Part shown: piece by piece, positions 1 through 5,938 of the stretch | Numbering within the stretch: position 1 is the first letter of the stretch | Layout: every line of letters starts with the position of its first letter | Origin: Microcaldota archaeon | GTDB taxonomy: Archaea > Micrarchaeota > Micrarchaeia > Micrarchaeales > Micrarchaeaceae | Assembly (NCBI GenBank): GCA_021812205.1 | Contig: JAKAOJ010000019.1 | Coordinates: 1 to 6,453, forward strand | DNA length: 6,453 bases | Direction of reading: 5' to 3' | Program-made: the position numbers and the translations under genes | Notes under the pieces: model-generated | Database searches by the model: none | The model's input: the letters and a program-made list of their open reading frames with translations, nothing else | What the model was told of the DNA's origin: nothing

Positions 1-789
1 GAACATCAGCAGGAATCCCTGCAGCGCGTAAGAGTCAGTGGCAAGGGCGTTTGTGGATGTGCTGTGAGTGAAGTTCCCGTACCCCAGCACCAGGGCGATG
101 AAGAAGAACATCAGGGAGCTTATGTAAAATATAAAGCTGAGCCTGTTGATGCTGAAGCCGAAGCCCCTGAACGATTCCACGAACGAGTCTTCCAGGCCAA
201 AGCCTTTCATTATCAGGTATATGCCAATGAGTGCCACGGGCAGCTGCCATCCGAAATTGAGGTAGTAGCTCACCGCGAAGAGCAGCAGCAGGAGCGCAGG
301 TATGCCGAAGACAATGCGCGCGTAGTGCGGCTCCTTGAGCTTCTCCAGTATCGCGAAGTACGTGCTCTCGAACTTCTCTGCCTGCTTCATGCGCAACACG
401 TCGACGCTGTTGATCTTGATGCGCGTCTTCAGTATAGGGAGGAAGCGCTCGTCTGAAGCCCCATCTGTGACAAAGACGCAGGCGTCGACCTTGAACCTGT
501 CCAGGACAAGGTCAATCTGCCTGGACAGCTCTGCGTCTGCGGCGTAGCCCTCGTGCTCTGCTCCGGTTATAGTGGCTACTTCTACATCATATCCTGCTTT
601 CTGGAGCTCGTCGTACTTGCGCACAGCCTCGAACATCGTGTTGGCGTCAGTGTCTTGCGGATCAGCGAGGGCGAGAGCGGCGGCTGCCTTCAGGTTCTCT
701 GCCTTGCCTATCACAGGGCCGCTCTTCCTGGCCTTCCGGTAGAGGTCATTGTCTATGTCTACCGCAAGCACCAGCAACCTTTCCGCCAT
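1..789 (-). CDS. DUF373 family predicted membrane protein, C-terminus off the left edge
   Basis: This frame is open from an ATG at 789 to the window edge (263 residues seen, no stop), so it is a partial gene. The N-terminal soluble part (about residues 1-155) opens with VLAVDIDNDLYRKA and continues with GPVIG, a conserved ALADPQDTDAN-like stretch, and CVFVTDGASDE near 104-114. This order matches the archaeal DUF373 (COG2237) family. Hydrophobic membrane segments follow at about 158-178, 181-196 and 216-236, and another begins at the edge. The molecular function of the family is unknown. The acidic DxDND and TDGASDE motifs suggest, by inference only, a metal- or nucleotide-binding soluble domain tethered to the membrane. 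It lies 129 bp downstream of priS on the same strand and probably has its own promoter. Family assignment is from motif memory, without a search. Confidence 0.85.
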   Translation of the reverse strand, partial: MAERLLVLAVDIDNDLYRKARKSGPVIGKAENLKAAAALALADPQDTDANTMFEAVRKYDELQKAGYDVEVATITGAEHEGYAADAELSRQIDLVLDRFKVDACVFVTDGASDERFLPILKTRIKINSVDVLRMKQAEKFESTYFAILEKLKEPHYARIVFGIPALLLLLFAVSYYLNFGWQLPVALIGIYLIMKGFGLEDSFVESFRGFGFSINRLSFIFYISSLMFFFIALVLGYGNFTHSTSTNALATDSYALQGFLLMF

Positions 790-813
790 TATATCATACC
801 CTTATTCCTGCAT

Positions 814-830
814 CATAATAAAAACCTATC
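814..830 (-). promoter_or_regulatory. Possible TATA element for the DUF373 gene
   Basis: On the minus strand a T-rich stretch (GGTTTTTATTATG) lies about 30 nt before the ATG at 789. With the usual archaeal TATA-to-start distance of about 25 nt, this would give a very short leader. No clear SD precedes the ATG (only GGTATGATATA), which fits leaderless or near-leaderless initiation. The box is a weak match to consensus. Confidence 0.4.
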
Positions 831-918
831 AGGAACGGGGGATTATGGGAACAGACAGCCTGCGGCGCGGCAGTTTCCCGGTAATAAAGCGTTGCCGCAT
901 ATTTCAGGGCATGGAGGC

Positions 919-2067
919 TCAGGCCGGCACTGCTGCGCGCTTCATCAGCAGGTACAGTGCTGCGTACGTAGGCAGAGCCACCTCCCCGCCATCGTAAGGC
1001 CCGAAGCTCTTGCCGTCCATGCTGAACTTCGGCACTTTCACAGTCTTGACCAGCATTGTGCCGCCCCTGAAAGCTATCGCGTCAGTCATCGGATCGAACT
1101 TTCGTAGCTCGCTTGCCGACCCTATGCTCTTGGAAACCAGCATTGTGTCCCCGTGGAGCGTATCTGGCAACCTCAGCAGGTGAGACGGGTCATTCGTGAC
1201 GTTCCTGTCTATAGAGTCGCTCTGCTTTATCGTCATGCCCTTGATTACGTTGGCCCAGAACTCTGCCTTCTTGTTTATGCGCACCATGTCCCAGTTGCCT
1301 GTTGTTATGCCCATGATTACCGAAGCCTTGTGCCGCTCCATGATGCGTGCATCTGCAGCCGGCGCCCCAAGCGCCTCCAGCGCTGCCGGACCCCTGTTTA
1401 CCGCCTCTATCATGCCTTTGGCCAGCCTTCCGCCCCAGCCGTAGTCACCGGGCTTCGGCCCTGTGAGCCGCACGCCCTTCTGGCCGAGGTTCGGGAAGAG
1501 GGCTTCCATGCTTATGCCGTTGCCGGAGATGTAGTCGCTTATCTGCTTCCTTGCCTTTCCATCAAGGTGCATCACGTCGTCGCTGTGGATGCGGACGTGG
1601 TAGCCGCGGTTCCCGCTGAAGTTGATTGAGATGTCGCGCTCCTGGAAGCCGAAATCCGGCACCAGGAATTCCTCTATGAGCTTTATAGTTTCGGTCTTCA
1701 CAGAAGAGAGGCAGTTGGAGCATACCCACGACGTTCCGTGCTCTTTCTGGCATGCAAGGTGCATGTCTGTGGCGTCGAGGTCGAAGACCAGCTCCGCGCC
1801 TATGAGCCCCTTTGTCTCCATAGGCCTCGACGCAGGGCGCGCGTAGAGCGCCGAAGAGCATGAGACGAATGCAGGGGCATTCTCTACCAAGTACCTGTTC
1901 AGGTCGCGGTCGCTCTGGAACGACATGTGCCTGATACGTATCTTGCTCTCGAAGTCGCCGAAGCCGAACTCCCTTGACGCAAGGCCGGCTACGCTCACAG
2001 GATGCTTAGAGTAGTACTCCCGTATGTACTTTGCGGCTATGTCTGCGGCTTCCTTGACGAGGGACAT
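919..2067 (-). CDS. priS: DNA primase small (catalytic) subunit PriS
   Basis: This is the archaeal/eukaryotic-type primase catalytic subunit, which with PriL makes primers at replication forks. The frame can be extended upstream to 2154, but the ATG at 2067 is preferred: AGGTGGT lies 4 nt before it, and the extra 29 residues would run through promoter sequence. From this start the protein is 382 aa, slightly longer than typical archaeal PriS. The visible landmarks are the catalytic DxD in LVFDLDATD (D96, D98), a probable zinc knuckle (C106, H110, C116, C119), the nucleotide-binding SGNRGYHVRIH (151-161), a third acidic residue in SIDRNVTND (D287), and RLPDTLHGDTM (299-309) with the conserved His305. 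All expected active-site residues are present, so the gene looks intact. No priL is in the window. The gene is divergent from the HAD-like gene and precedes the DUF373 gene on the same strand. Confidence 0.96.
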   Translation of the reverse strand: MSLVKEAADIAAKYIREYYSKHPVSVAGLASREFGFGDFESKIRIRHMSFQSDRDLNRYLVENAPAFVSCSSALYARPASRPMETKGLIGAELVFDLDATDMHLACQKEHGTSWVCSNCLSSVKTETIKLIEEFLVPDFGFQERDISINFSGNRGYHVRIHSDDVMHLDGKARKQISDYISGNGISMEALFPNLGQKGVRLTGPKPGDYGWGGRLAKGMIEAVNRGPAALEALGAPAADARIMERHKASVIMGITTGNWDMVRINKKAEFWANVIKGMTIKQSDSIDRNVTNDPSHLLRLPDTLHGDTMLVSKSIGSASELRKFDPMTDAIAFRGGTMLVKTVKVPKFSMDGKSFGPYDGGEVALPTYAALYLLMKRAAVPA

Positions 2068-2071
2068 TGCT

Positions 2072-2078
2072 ACCACCT
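2072..2078 (-). promoter_or_regulatory. Shine-Dalgarno site that fixes the priS start
   Basis: AGGTGGT on the minus strand ends 4 nt before the ATG at 2067. It is a strong complement to the archaeal 16S rRNA tail and is the reason for choosing 2067 over the in-frame ATG at 2154. The matching TATA box is unclear; CAAATACCC near 2118-2126 is at a suitable distance. Confidence 0.75.
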
Positions 2079-2152
2079 GCTTATCTAAATGAAAAGCTAA
2101 AACAATGATGCAAGGCTGCGGGTATTTGACAATCAACGAATATGCAATAGAC

Positions 2153-2161
2153 ATATTTAAA
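2153..2161 (+). promoter_or_regulatory. TATA box for the HAD-like gene
   Basis: ATATTTAAA lies about 35 bp upstream of the ATG at 2193, predicting a transcript start near 2183 and a leader of about 10 nt. Only a weak SD-like GCGATC precedes the ATG. The box sits in the 125-bp divergent region shared with priS. Confidence 0.6.
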
Positions 2162-2192
2162 GGTAGTATAGGAAAACCTACTCAGCGATCAT

Positions 2193-2879
2193 ATGCCCAC
2201 AGGCATCATAGACCCGTTCAGGAGGGGCCTGAGCGACGCTGAAGGCCGCTCTGCTCAAAGGCCCTTTGTTGTGGTGGACCTGGATGGCTGCCTCATAGAC
2301 GACGTTGCAGAAAGATTTGGTAGCATGCTCAGAAAGGTCAAATCAAGGTTCGGCAAGGCTGTCGAGAACTGGTTTGAGGAGGGCACATTCTACAGCATGA
2401 TTGGGCTGTCACTCCTGCTCCGGAGCTCTATAGCAAGAAGAAACACCGACCTGAATCTTCCTTTCGTGGGCTATGTCGTTGACACGCTGAAGGCGCTGGC
2501 TGGGCATGGCTACGAGATAGTGGTCAGAAGCTCAAACCCTGCAGTGCATGGGCTTATGGCAGACACCATAAAGACCAGGCTTGAGGCCGCTGGAATACAT
2601 GCGATTGTCGAGTACAAGCCGCTAATGCACAAGGCTGACCCGATCAACGGCGAGAGGCCGTCGCTGCTTCTGGACGACCTTGGGGCCGAGGGGCTGCCTG
2701 CAAGCAGGCATGGCGTGCCAACAGTAGTCAGGAAGCCAGGGTACCACGACTACCAGCTCATAACCGACAAGACCCTCCCAATTATATCGCGCCTGGTGCA
2801 TGTGGCAGACGAAAGGAGCTTCAAGGAGGCTGCGCTGTCGGCGGTTGTAGGATCGAAGAGGAGCAAGGCACTTGCATAA
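2193..2879 (+). CDS. HAD-superfamily phosphatase-like protein
   Basis: The 228-aa protein has the haloacid dehalogenase motifs in order. Motif I is VVVDLDGCLIDD (D29 nucleophile, D31 acid/base). Motif II is VVRSSN (S113/S114). A motif III lysine is at K142 or K147 in EYKPLMHKADP. Motif IV is LLLDDLGAE (D161, D162), the Mg-binding acids. About 80 residues separate motifs I and II, room for a small helical C1-type cap (about 36-100). The family hydrolyses phosphate esters through an aspartyl-phosphate; the substrate here cannot be told from sequence. A cytoplasmic location is inferred, since no signal peptide or membrane segment is seen. The gene ends 31 bp before pth2, which has its own promoter, so co-transcription is possible but not required. 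I do not recognise a specific subfamily. Confidence 0.8.
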   Translation: MPTGIIDPFRRGLSDAEGRSAQRPFVVVDLDGCLIDDVAERFGSMLRKVKSRFGKAVENWFEEGTFYSMIGLSLLLRSSIARRNTDLNLPFVGYVVDTLKALAGHGYEIVVRSSNPAVHGLMADTIKTRLEAAGIHAIVEYKPLMHKADPINGERPSLLLDDLGAEGLPASRHGVPTVVRKPGYHDYQLITDKTLPIISRLVHVADERSFKEAALSAVVGSKRSKALA

Positions 2880-2880
2880 G

Positions 2881-2890
2881 CTTATTAATA
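2881..2890 (+). promoter_or_regulatory. TATA box for leaderless pth2
   Basis: CTTATTAATA is centred about 25 nt before the GTG at 2911. In archaea this spacing puts the transcript start on or next to the start codon. No SD lies between the box and the GTG, so a leaderless mRNA is expected. The box begins just after the stop codon of the HAD-like gene. Confidence 0.7.
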
Positions 2891-2910
2891 GGACTTTTCC
2901 TTAATCAATC

Positions 2911-3270
2911 GTGCAGAGCGAGATAAAGCAGGCGATAGTCATAAGGACAGACCTGGAGATGAGCCGCGGCAAGATCGCGGCACAGGCTGCTCATGCATCG
3001 CTGATGAGCTACTTCGAGGCCGAGAGGCAGGACAGGCAGGTGGCGAAGGAATGGCTGGACACCGGCGAAAAGAAGATCGTGCTCAAGGTAGGGAGCGAGG
3101 AGGCACTAGTCAAGCTGTTCGGCGCGTTCAAGTACAAAGGGGTGCCGTGCGCGCTGGTCAGCGACGCAGGCCTTACCGAGATACCACCAGGCAGCAAGAC
3201 TGCGCTCGGTGTGGGCCCATGGGACTCGAAGGAGATAGACCAGTTCACCAAGGGGCTTAAGCTGCTTTAG
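2911..3270 (+). CDS. pth2: Peptidyl-tRNA hydrolase, archaeal/eukaryotic type (Pth2)
   Basis: Pth2 cleaves peptidyl-tRNA released during aborted translation, recycling the tRNA in the cytoplasm. The 119-aa product has the usual family length and is collinear with it: IVIRTDLEMSRGKIAAQAAH (about 9-28, including the conserved K21), KIVLKVGSEEALVKLF, CALVSDAGLTEIPPGSKTAL (80-99, including the conserved D85 and T97), then GVGPWDSKEID and the terminal GLKLL. The start is GTG at 2911. No earlier in-frame ATG is available, the first internal ATG would remove the conserved RTDL segment, and the upstream TATA spacing supports initiation here. The next gene begins 13 bp after the stop and probably shares the transcript. 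Nothing suggests damage or transfer. Confidence 0.97.
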   Translation: MQSEIKQAIVIRTDLEMSRGKIAAQAAHASLMSYFEAERQDRQVAKEWLDTGEKKIVLKVGSEEALVKLFGAFKYKGVPCALVSDAGLTEIPPGSKTALGVGPWDSKEIDQFTKGLKLL

Positions 3271-3283
3271 CACAGGCGATTTT

Positions 3284-3613
3284 ATGGCAACCCGTACTGT
3301 ACTGTTTGCAATGGACGCCGACGGCACGCTTACAGGAGTCGGTCGCGCCCACGCAATAGCCACCGCAAGGATCGGAGAGGGCAGGGTGGAGGGCTGGAAA
3401 GAAATTGCAGTCAGGTGGGATGAGAGCCACGAGAACGAGCGCGAGGGAGAGCATCACGCGAGCGTGGCAAAATTCCTGCTTGCGCAGAAGGCAGATGAGC
3501 TGGTCGCGGCCGGGGCTGGGCCGGACATGCGCGCGATGCTCAGCAGGATGAAGGTGAAGCTCAGTTTCGGAAGCGGCATGGCAAAAGAGTTCGCGGAGCA
3601 TATGAATGAGTGA
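3284..3613 (+). CDS. NifX/NifB-type iron-molybdenum cofactor-binding domain protein
   Basis: The 109-aa single-domain protein resembles the dinitrogenase iron-molybdenum cofactor family (PF02579, Nitro_FeMo-Co). It opens with a VLFAMDADGTLTGVGRAH strand-turn region, has a middle WDESHENEREGEHHA stretch, and ends with ADELVAAGAGPDMRAMLSRM followed by VKLSFGSG. The first and last parts carry the RNase H-like fold signature of this family, and the SH...EG.HHA segment recalls stand-alone members in organisms that do not fix nitrogen. The His-rich middle (H49, H57, H58) could bind metal or a cluster, but that is inferred. The ATG at 3284 follows an SD-like AGGCGAT three bases upstream. It starts 13 bp after pth2, so the two are probably one transcript. 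No nif genes are in the window, and the cellular role is unknown. Confidence 0.75.
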   Translation: MATRTVLFAMDADGTLTGVGRAHAIATARIGEGRVEGWKEIAVRWDESHENEREGEHHASVAKFLLAQKADELVAAGAGPDMRAMLSRMKVKLSFGSGMAKEFAEHMNE

Positions 3614-3665
3614 CTGCTGCATAAGGGATCTTGCATGCAGCGGGCCCGCGGGCGATATGTAGTCA
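3611..3665. repeat. Nested inverted repeats in the convergent intergenic gap
   Basis: GCTGCAT (3616-3622) pairs perfectly with ATGCAGC (3635-3641) across a 12-nt loop. A 10-bp perfect palindrome GCCCGCGGGC follows at 3644-3653. An outer pair, TGACT (3611-3615) and AGTCA (3661-3665), encloses both. The block lies between the stops of the NifX-like gene and ilvE, so it might end or protect the convergent transcripts. No T-run follows on either strand, so an ordinary archaeal terminator is not clearly shown. Confidence 0.45.
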
Positions 3666-3688
3666 ACAGAGAACAGGGCGCCTGGCTG

Positions 3689-4612
3689 CTACACGTAAGT
3701 TAACCAGCCCTCGAACTCGCGGTCCTTCCCGTGCACTATGTCTGCGTACTTGTTTGAAAGGAGCGTGGTCATCGGACCTGGCTTGCCATTGCCTATGTGC
3801 ATGCCGTCTATATTGATTACAGGAGTCAGCTCTGCCGCCGTCCCTGCGAAGAATACCTCATCCGCGGTGTAAAGCTCCTCCACGTGGATGTTGCGCTTCT
3901 CGACCTCTATGCCGGTGCTCTCAGCTATCTTCACTATGCTGTCCCTGGTTATCCCTAGAAGTATGTCGGCGTCGTTGCCTGGAGTGATCAGCCTGCCATC
4001 CTCGACGGCGAATATGTTCTCCGCGGGACCCTCGGCCACGTATCCGTTGCTCGACAGCATGATGGACTCATCGAACCCGGCTGCATGCGCCTCGTTGGAC
4101 GATATGATGGAGTTGATGTAGTTGCCGCTTGCCTTTGCTTCAACAGGAAGTATCGACGAGTTTATGCGCCTCCATGACGATACCTTGCACTTGAGGCCCT
4201 TCTGCTTTGCTGCGCCATAGTATGCGCCGAATGGCACAGCAGCTATGAAGACGCTTATCTGCTTTCCCTGCGGATTCAGCCCTATGTGGTCGTCGTTGTA
4301 GAAGGCGAAAGGCCGTATATAGCACTCGTCTAGACTGTTCGCCCTGACTGCCGCCATTGAGGCGAGCTCCAGCTCCTTTGCCGAATAGCCCAGCTTCATA
4401 GAGTATATCTTGGCTGTGTTTACGAAACGCCTGATGTGGTCGCCGAGCCTGAAAATGGCTGCGCCCTTCGCTGTCGGGTACGCACGCATGCCCTCGAATA
4501 TGCCTGAGCCGTACTGCATTGAGTGCGTCAGCACCGGCACGTATGCCTTACTGTAGTCGACAATCTTGCCATCAAACCAGACCTTCCTCGAAACAGATGT
4601 TTTGGCAGCCAT
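3689..4612 (-). CDS. ilvE: Branched-chain amino acid aminotransferase
   Basis: This fold-type IV PLP enzyme transfers the amino group between Leu/Ile/Val and 2-oxoglutarate, the last step of branched-chain amino acid synthesis. The 307-aa length is normal for the family. Landmarks are the opening VWFDGKIVDYSKAYVPVLTH, YGSGIFEGMRAY (34-45), HIRRF (59-63), YIRP (98-101), SSWRRINSSILPVEAKASGNY with PLP lysine K160, EGPAENIF (194-201), GITRDS (220-225) and FFAGTAAELTPV (254-265). All are intact. An in-frame TTG lies one codon earlier (4615), but the ATG at 4612 is the likelier start, with AGGGT about 7 nt upstream. D-amino acid transaminase and aminodeoxychorismate lyase share the fold; length and the EAKASGNY motif favour IlvE. 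The gene stands alone here, with no other ilv or leu genes in view. Confidence 0.93.
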   Translation of the reverse strand: MAAKTSVSRKVWFDGKIVDYSKAYVPVLTHSMQYGSGIFEGMRAYPTAKGAAIFRLGDHIRRFVNTAKIYSMKLGYSAKELELASMAAVRANSLDECYIRPFAFYNDDHIGLNPQGKQISVFIAAVPFGAYYGAAKQKGLKCKVSSWRRINSSILPVEAKASGNYINSIISSNEAHAAGFDESIMLSSNGYVAEGPAENIFAVEDGRLITPGNDADILLGITRDSIVKIAESTGIEVEKRNIHVEELYTADEVFFAGTAAELTPVINIDGMHIGNGKPGPMTTLLSNKYADIVHGKDREFEGWLTYV

Positions 4613-4652
4613 CAAAAGACCCTGTGCAACAATCCCATTATTGCAGCAAGGG

Positions 4653-4660
4653 TTAATTAA
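4653..4660. promoter_or_regulatory. Palindromic TTAATTAA box, possibly a shared divergent TATA element
   Basis: The perfect palindrome TTAATTAA lies between ilvE (minus) and the alkyltransferase gene (plus). Its centre is 25-26 nt before the GTG at 4682, which suits a leaderless plus-strand transcript. It is about 44 nt before the ilvE ATG, which would leave a leader of roughly 19 nt containing the SD-like AGGGT. One symmetric element could therefore serve both directions. Confidence 0.55.
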
Positions 4661-4681
4661 TTTGTTGGATGAGCATGCATA

Positions 4682-4987
4682 GTGATGGGCAGGAAAACGA
4701 TACTCGCGAAGCTCGAAGGGTACCGCATGTCAGAGTTCCGGAAAAGGGTTCTTGTCGCTACGCTCTCTATACCAAGGGGAGAGACGCGGACCTACAAGCA
4801 GGTCGCCGCCATGGCAGGGAGCCCGGATGCGTACAGGGCGGTCGGCACAGCACTCAAGAACAACCCGCTTTCGCCTGCAATACCGTGCCACAGGGTCATC
4901 AAGAGCGACGGCAGCATCGGCAACTACTCAGGGAATGGCGGAAGGGCAGCCAAGCTCAGGCTACTCAAATCCGAAGGCGCTGTCTGA
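4682..4987 (+). CDS. ogt: One-domain O6-alkylguanine-DNA alkyltransferase (MGMT/Ogt C-terminal domain)
   Basis: The protein corresponds to the DNA-binding and catalytic domain of O6-alkylguanine-DNA alkyltransferase, a suicide enzyme that moves an alkyl group from guanine to its own cysteine. The 101-aa product shows FRKRVLVATLSIPRGETRTY (19-38, with Y38), YRAVGTALKNNP (51-62, R52 as the likely arginine finger), IPCHRVIKSDGSIGNYSG (67-84) and LLKSEGA (94-100). The nucleophile C69 is present, so it is not an alkyltransferase-like protein with Trp at this position. The N-terminal domain of full-length Ogt/MGMT is absent, and there is no space upstream for it. The start may be GTG 4682 or ATG 4685 (adjacent codons), or ATG 4727 at MSEFRKRV. 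The TATA spacing favours 4682/4685. The last 27 bp overlap the convergent gene. Confidence 0.88.
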   Translation: MMGRKTILAKLEGYRMSEFRKRVLVATLSIPRGETRTYKQVAAMAGSPDAYRAVGTALKNNPLSPAIPCHRVIKSDGSIGNYSGNGGRAAKLRLLKSEGAV

Positions 4988-5512
4988 GCCGTCTGCCTCG
5001 TTACCGCCGGCCCTCAACAGGCTTGTTGTGCCGGCAGCAGCCCTTTCTGCCATGCACTCTACTGCAAGCCCACCTGCATCGATGTAGCCGTATTTCAGCG
5101 CATAGAACGCCATCGAGTAGTCTGTCGGCGCTAGATATATGTAATCTTCCAGGGATTCTTTGGGCTTATAATCTTCCCCGAGCGCTATATTCTTAGTTAG
5201 GTTGAGCCCGACTAGAAGCGACTCGAGAGTTCTGCCAAGAGCCTGCTCGTCGCCCATCGAAGCTGGCGGTATCCTGGCGTACTTGGCGACATATCCTGGC
5301 AGTTTGCCATACAGGCTGTTCAGGACTTCCATGTACAGCACATGCCTTACGGCACCGGAGAGGTCGCCTGCGCCCTGCTCGCCTGAAGCGCCTGCCAGCC
5401 TGTCAACGAACTCTGGATCCTCGCCCATTGCAGTGTGCAGTGCTTTTTTCGCATAGCTGCGGGCTGCCTCCAGGGCAGTATTCGACACTTGCATTGATCT
5501 CTGCTTGTCCAT
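4961..5512 (-). CDS. Hypothetical protein, mostly helical, second or third gene of the regulator operon
   Basis: I do not recognise this 183-aa protein. The ATG at 5512 follows a strong SD (AGGTGG, 4 nt spacing), so translation is well supported. The sequence is rich in Ala, Leu, Glu and Lys and appears mainly alpha-helical: an N-terminal helix at about 9-30, a central region with VRHVLYMEVLNSLYGKLPGY (55-74), then DYIYLAPTDYSMAFYALKYG (123-142) and an Ala-rich helix at 148-160. The last 15 or so residues are Gly/Ser/Asp-rich and probably disordered. There is no signal peptide, membrane segment or cysteine cluster; a single Cys lies near 153. It sits 15 nt after the winged-helix regulator, suggesting a partner, effector or target. 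Its 3' end overlaps the alkyltransferase gene by 27 bp. Confidence 0.8.
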   Translation of the reverse strand: MDKQRSMQVSNTALEAARSYAKKALHTAMGEDPEFVDRLAGASGEQGAGDLSGAVRHVLYMEVLNSLYGKLPGYVAKYARIPPASMGDEQALGRTLESLLVGLNLTKNIALGEDYKPKESLEDYIYLAPTDYSMAFYALKYGYIDAGGLAVECMAERAAAGTTSLLRAGGNEADGSDSAFGFE

Positions 5513-5516
5513 CTAG

Positions 5517-5522
5517 CCACCT
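5517..5522 (-). promoter_or_regulatory. Shine-Dalgarno site of the helical hypothetical protein
   Basis: AGGTGG on the minus strand lies 4 nt before the ATG at 5512, inside the 15-nt gap after the regulator stop. It supports both the start choice and translation from a shared mRNA. Confidence 0.75.
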
Positions 5523-5527
5523 GAGCA

Positions 5528-5938
5528 TCAGGCCGGGGAGATGCCCCGGCCCCTTATCCCACCCATCACAGCCCATCCGTATTCTGCAACAACCCCATTG
5601 CTTTCCTGGCCCTTCAGGTAGGCCTGCGAGAATGCCTCGATAAGCCTGTTCCTTAGGGGTTCGAGGTGCTCCAGCTCATCCATCCCGGAGCGCGTCAGCG
5701 CAAGCGGCCTGCCCTGGTCCTCCCTGCTGGCAAACTCTGCAAGGCCCTTTTCCTTGAGGCGGTTCAGGTTGTACCATACCGAGCTCTTCGAGAAGCCATA
5801 CATCTCGCTGATGTAGCCAACGAAGGCGCTCGCGCTGTCTATGCTGTCCCTGCCTATCTCAAGCACCACGAGCTGCTCGCGCTCGGTAAGCGCTATTGAT
5901 TTAGCGTAAGCTCTACGTTGTACGACCACCTGACCCAT
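5528..5938 (-). CDS. Winged helix-turn-helix transcriptional regulator
   Basis: The 136-aa protein carries a winged-helix DNA-binding domain: ALTEREQLVVLEI (about 16-28, helix 1), FVGYISEMYGFSKSSVWYNL (39-58, the helix-turn-helix with SKSSVWYNL as recognition helix), LKEKGLAEF (61-69), then a wing strand pair REDQGRPLALTRSGMDEL (72-89). The layout resembles PadR/MarR-like archaeal regulators, but I cannot assign a family. Residues 90-110 form a helix that could dimerise. The C-terminal GVVAEYGWAVMGGIRGRG is unusual, being Gly-rich and without clear ligand-binding features. The start is ATG 5938. A GTG three codons earlier falls inside the SD (AGGTGG) and is unlikely. The gene precedes the helical protein by 15 nt and follows a possible small ORF by 30 nt. 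Repeated 9-mers at its own start and upstream suggest autoregulation. Confidence 0.85.
   Translation of the reverse strand: MGQVVVQRRAYAKSIALTEREQLVVLEIGRDSIDSASAFVGYISEMYGFSKSSVWYNLNRLKEKGLAEFASREDQGRPLALTRSGMDELEHLEPLRNRLIEAFSQAYLKGQESNGVVAEYGWAVMGGIRGRGISPA

Noticed and set aside
64..1107. Plus-strand open frames across 64-456, 335-547, 553-1107 and 749-997
   Set aside because: They are antisense to the DUF373 gene and the priS end, have no recognisable motifs and no promoter or SD, and their composition is that of shadow frames.
1153..1861. Open frames on both strands inside priS
   Set aside because: The priS frame shows all catalytic motifs; the others are out-of-frame or antisense readings of it.
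2068..2154. Longer priS start at ATG 2154
   Set aside because: The extra 29 residues run through the divergent promoter region and a strong SD precedes the ATG at 2067.
3009..3816. Minus-strand frames at 3009-3251, 3106-3363, 3257-3622 and 3454-3666, plus the plus-strand frames at 3051-3260 and 3631-3816
   Set aside because: They overlap pth2, the NifX-like gene or ilvE, which have family support, and show no motifs of their own.
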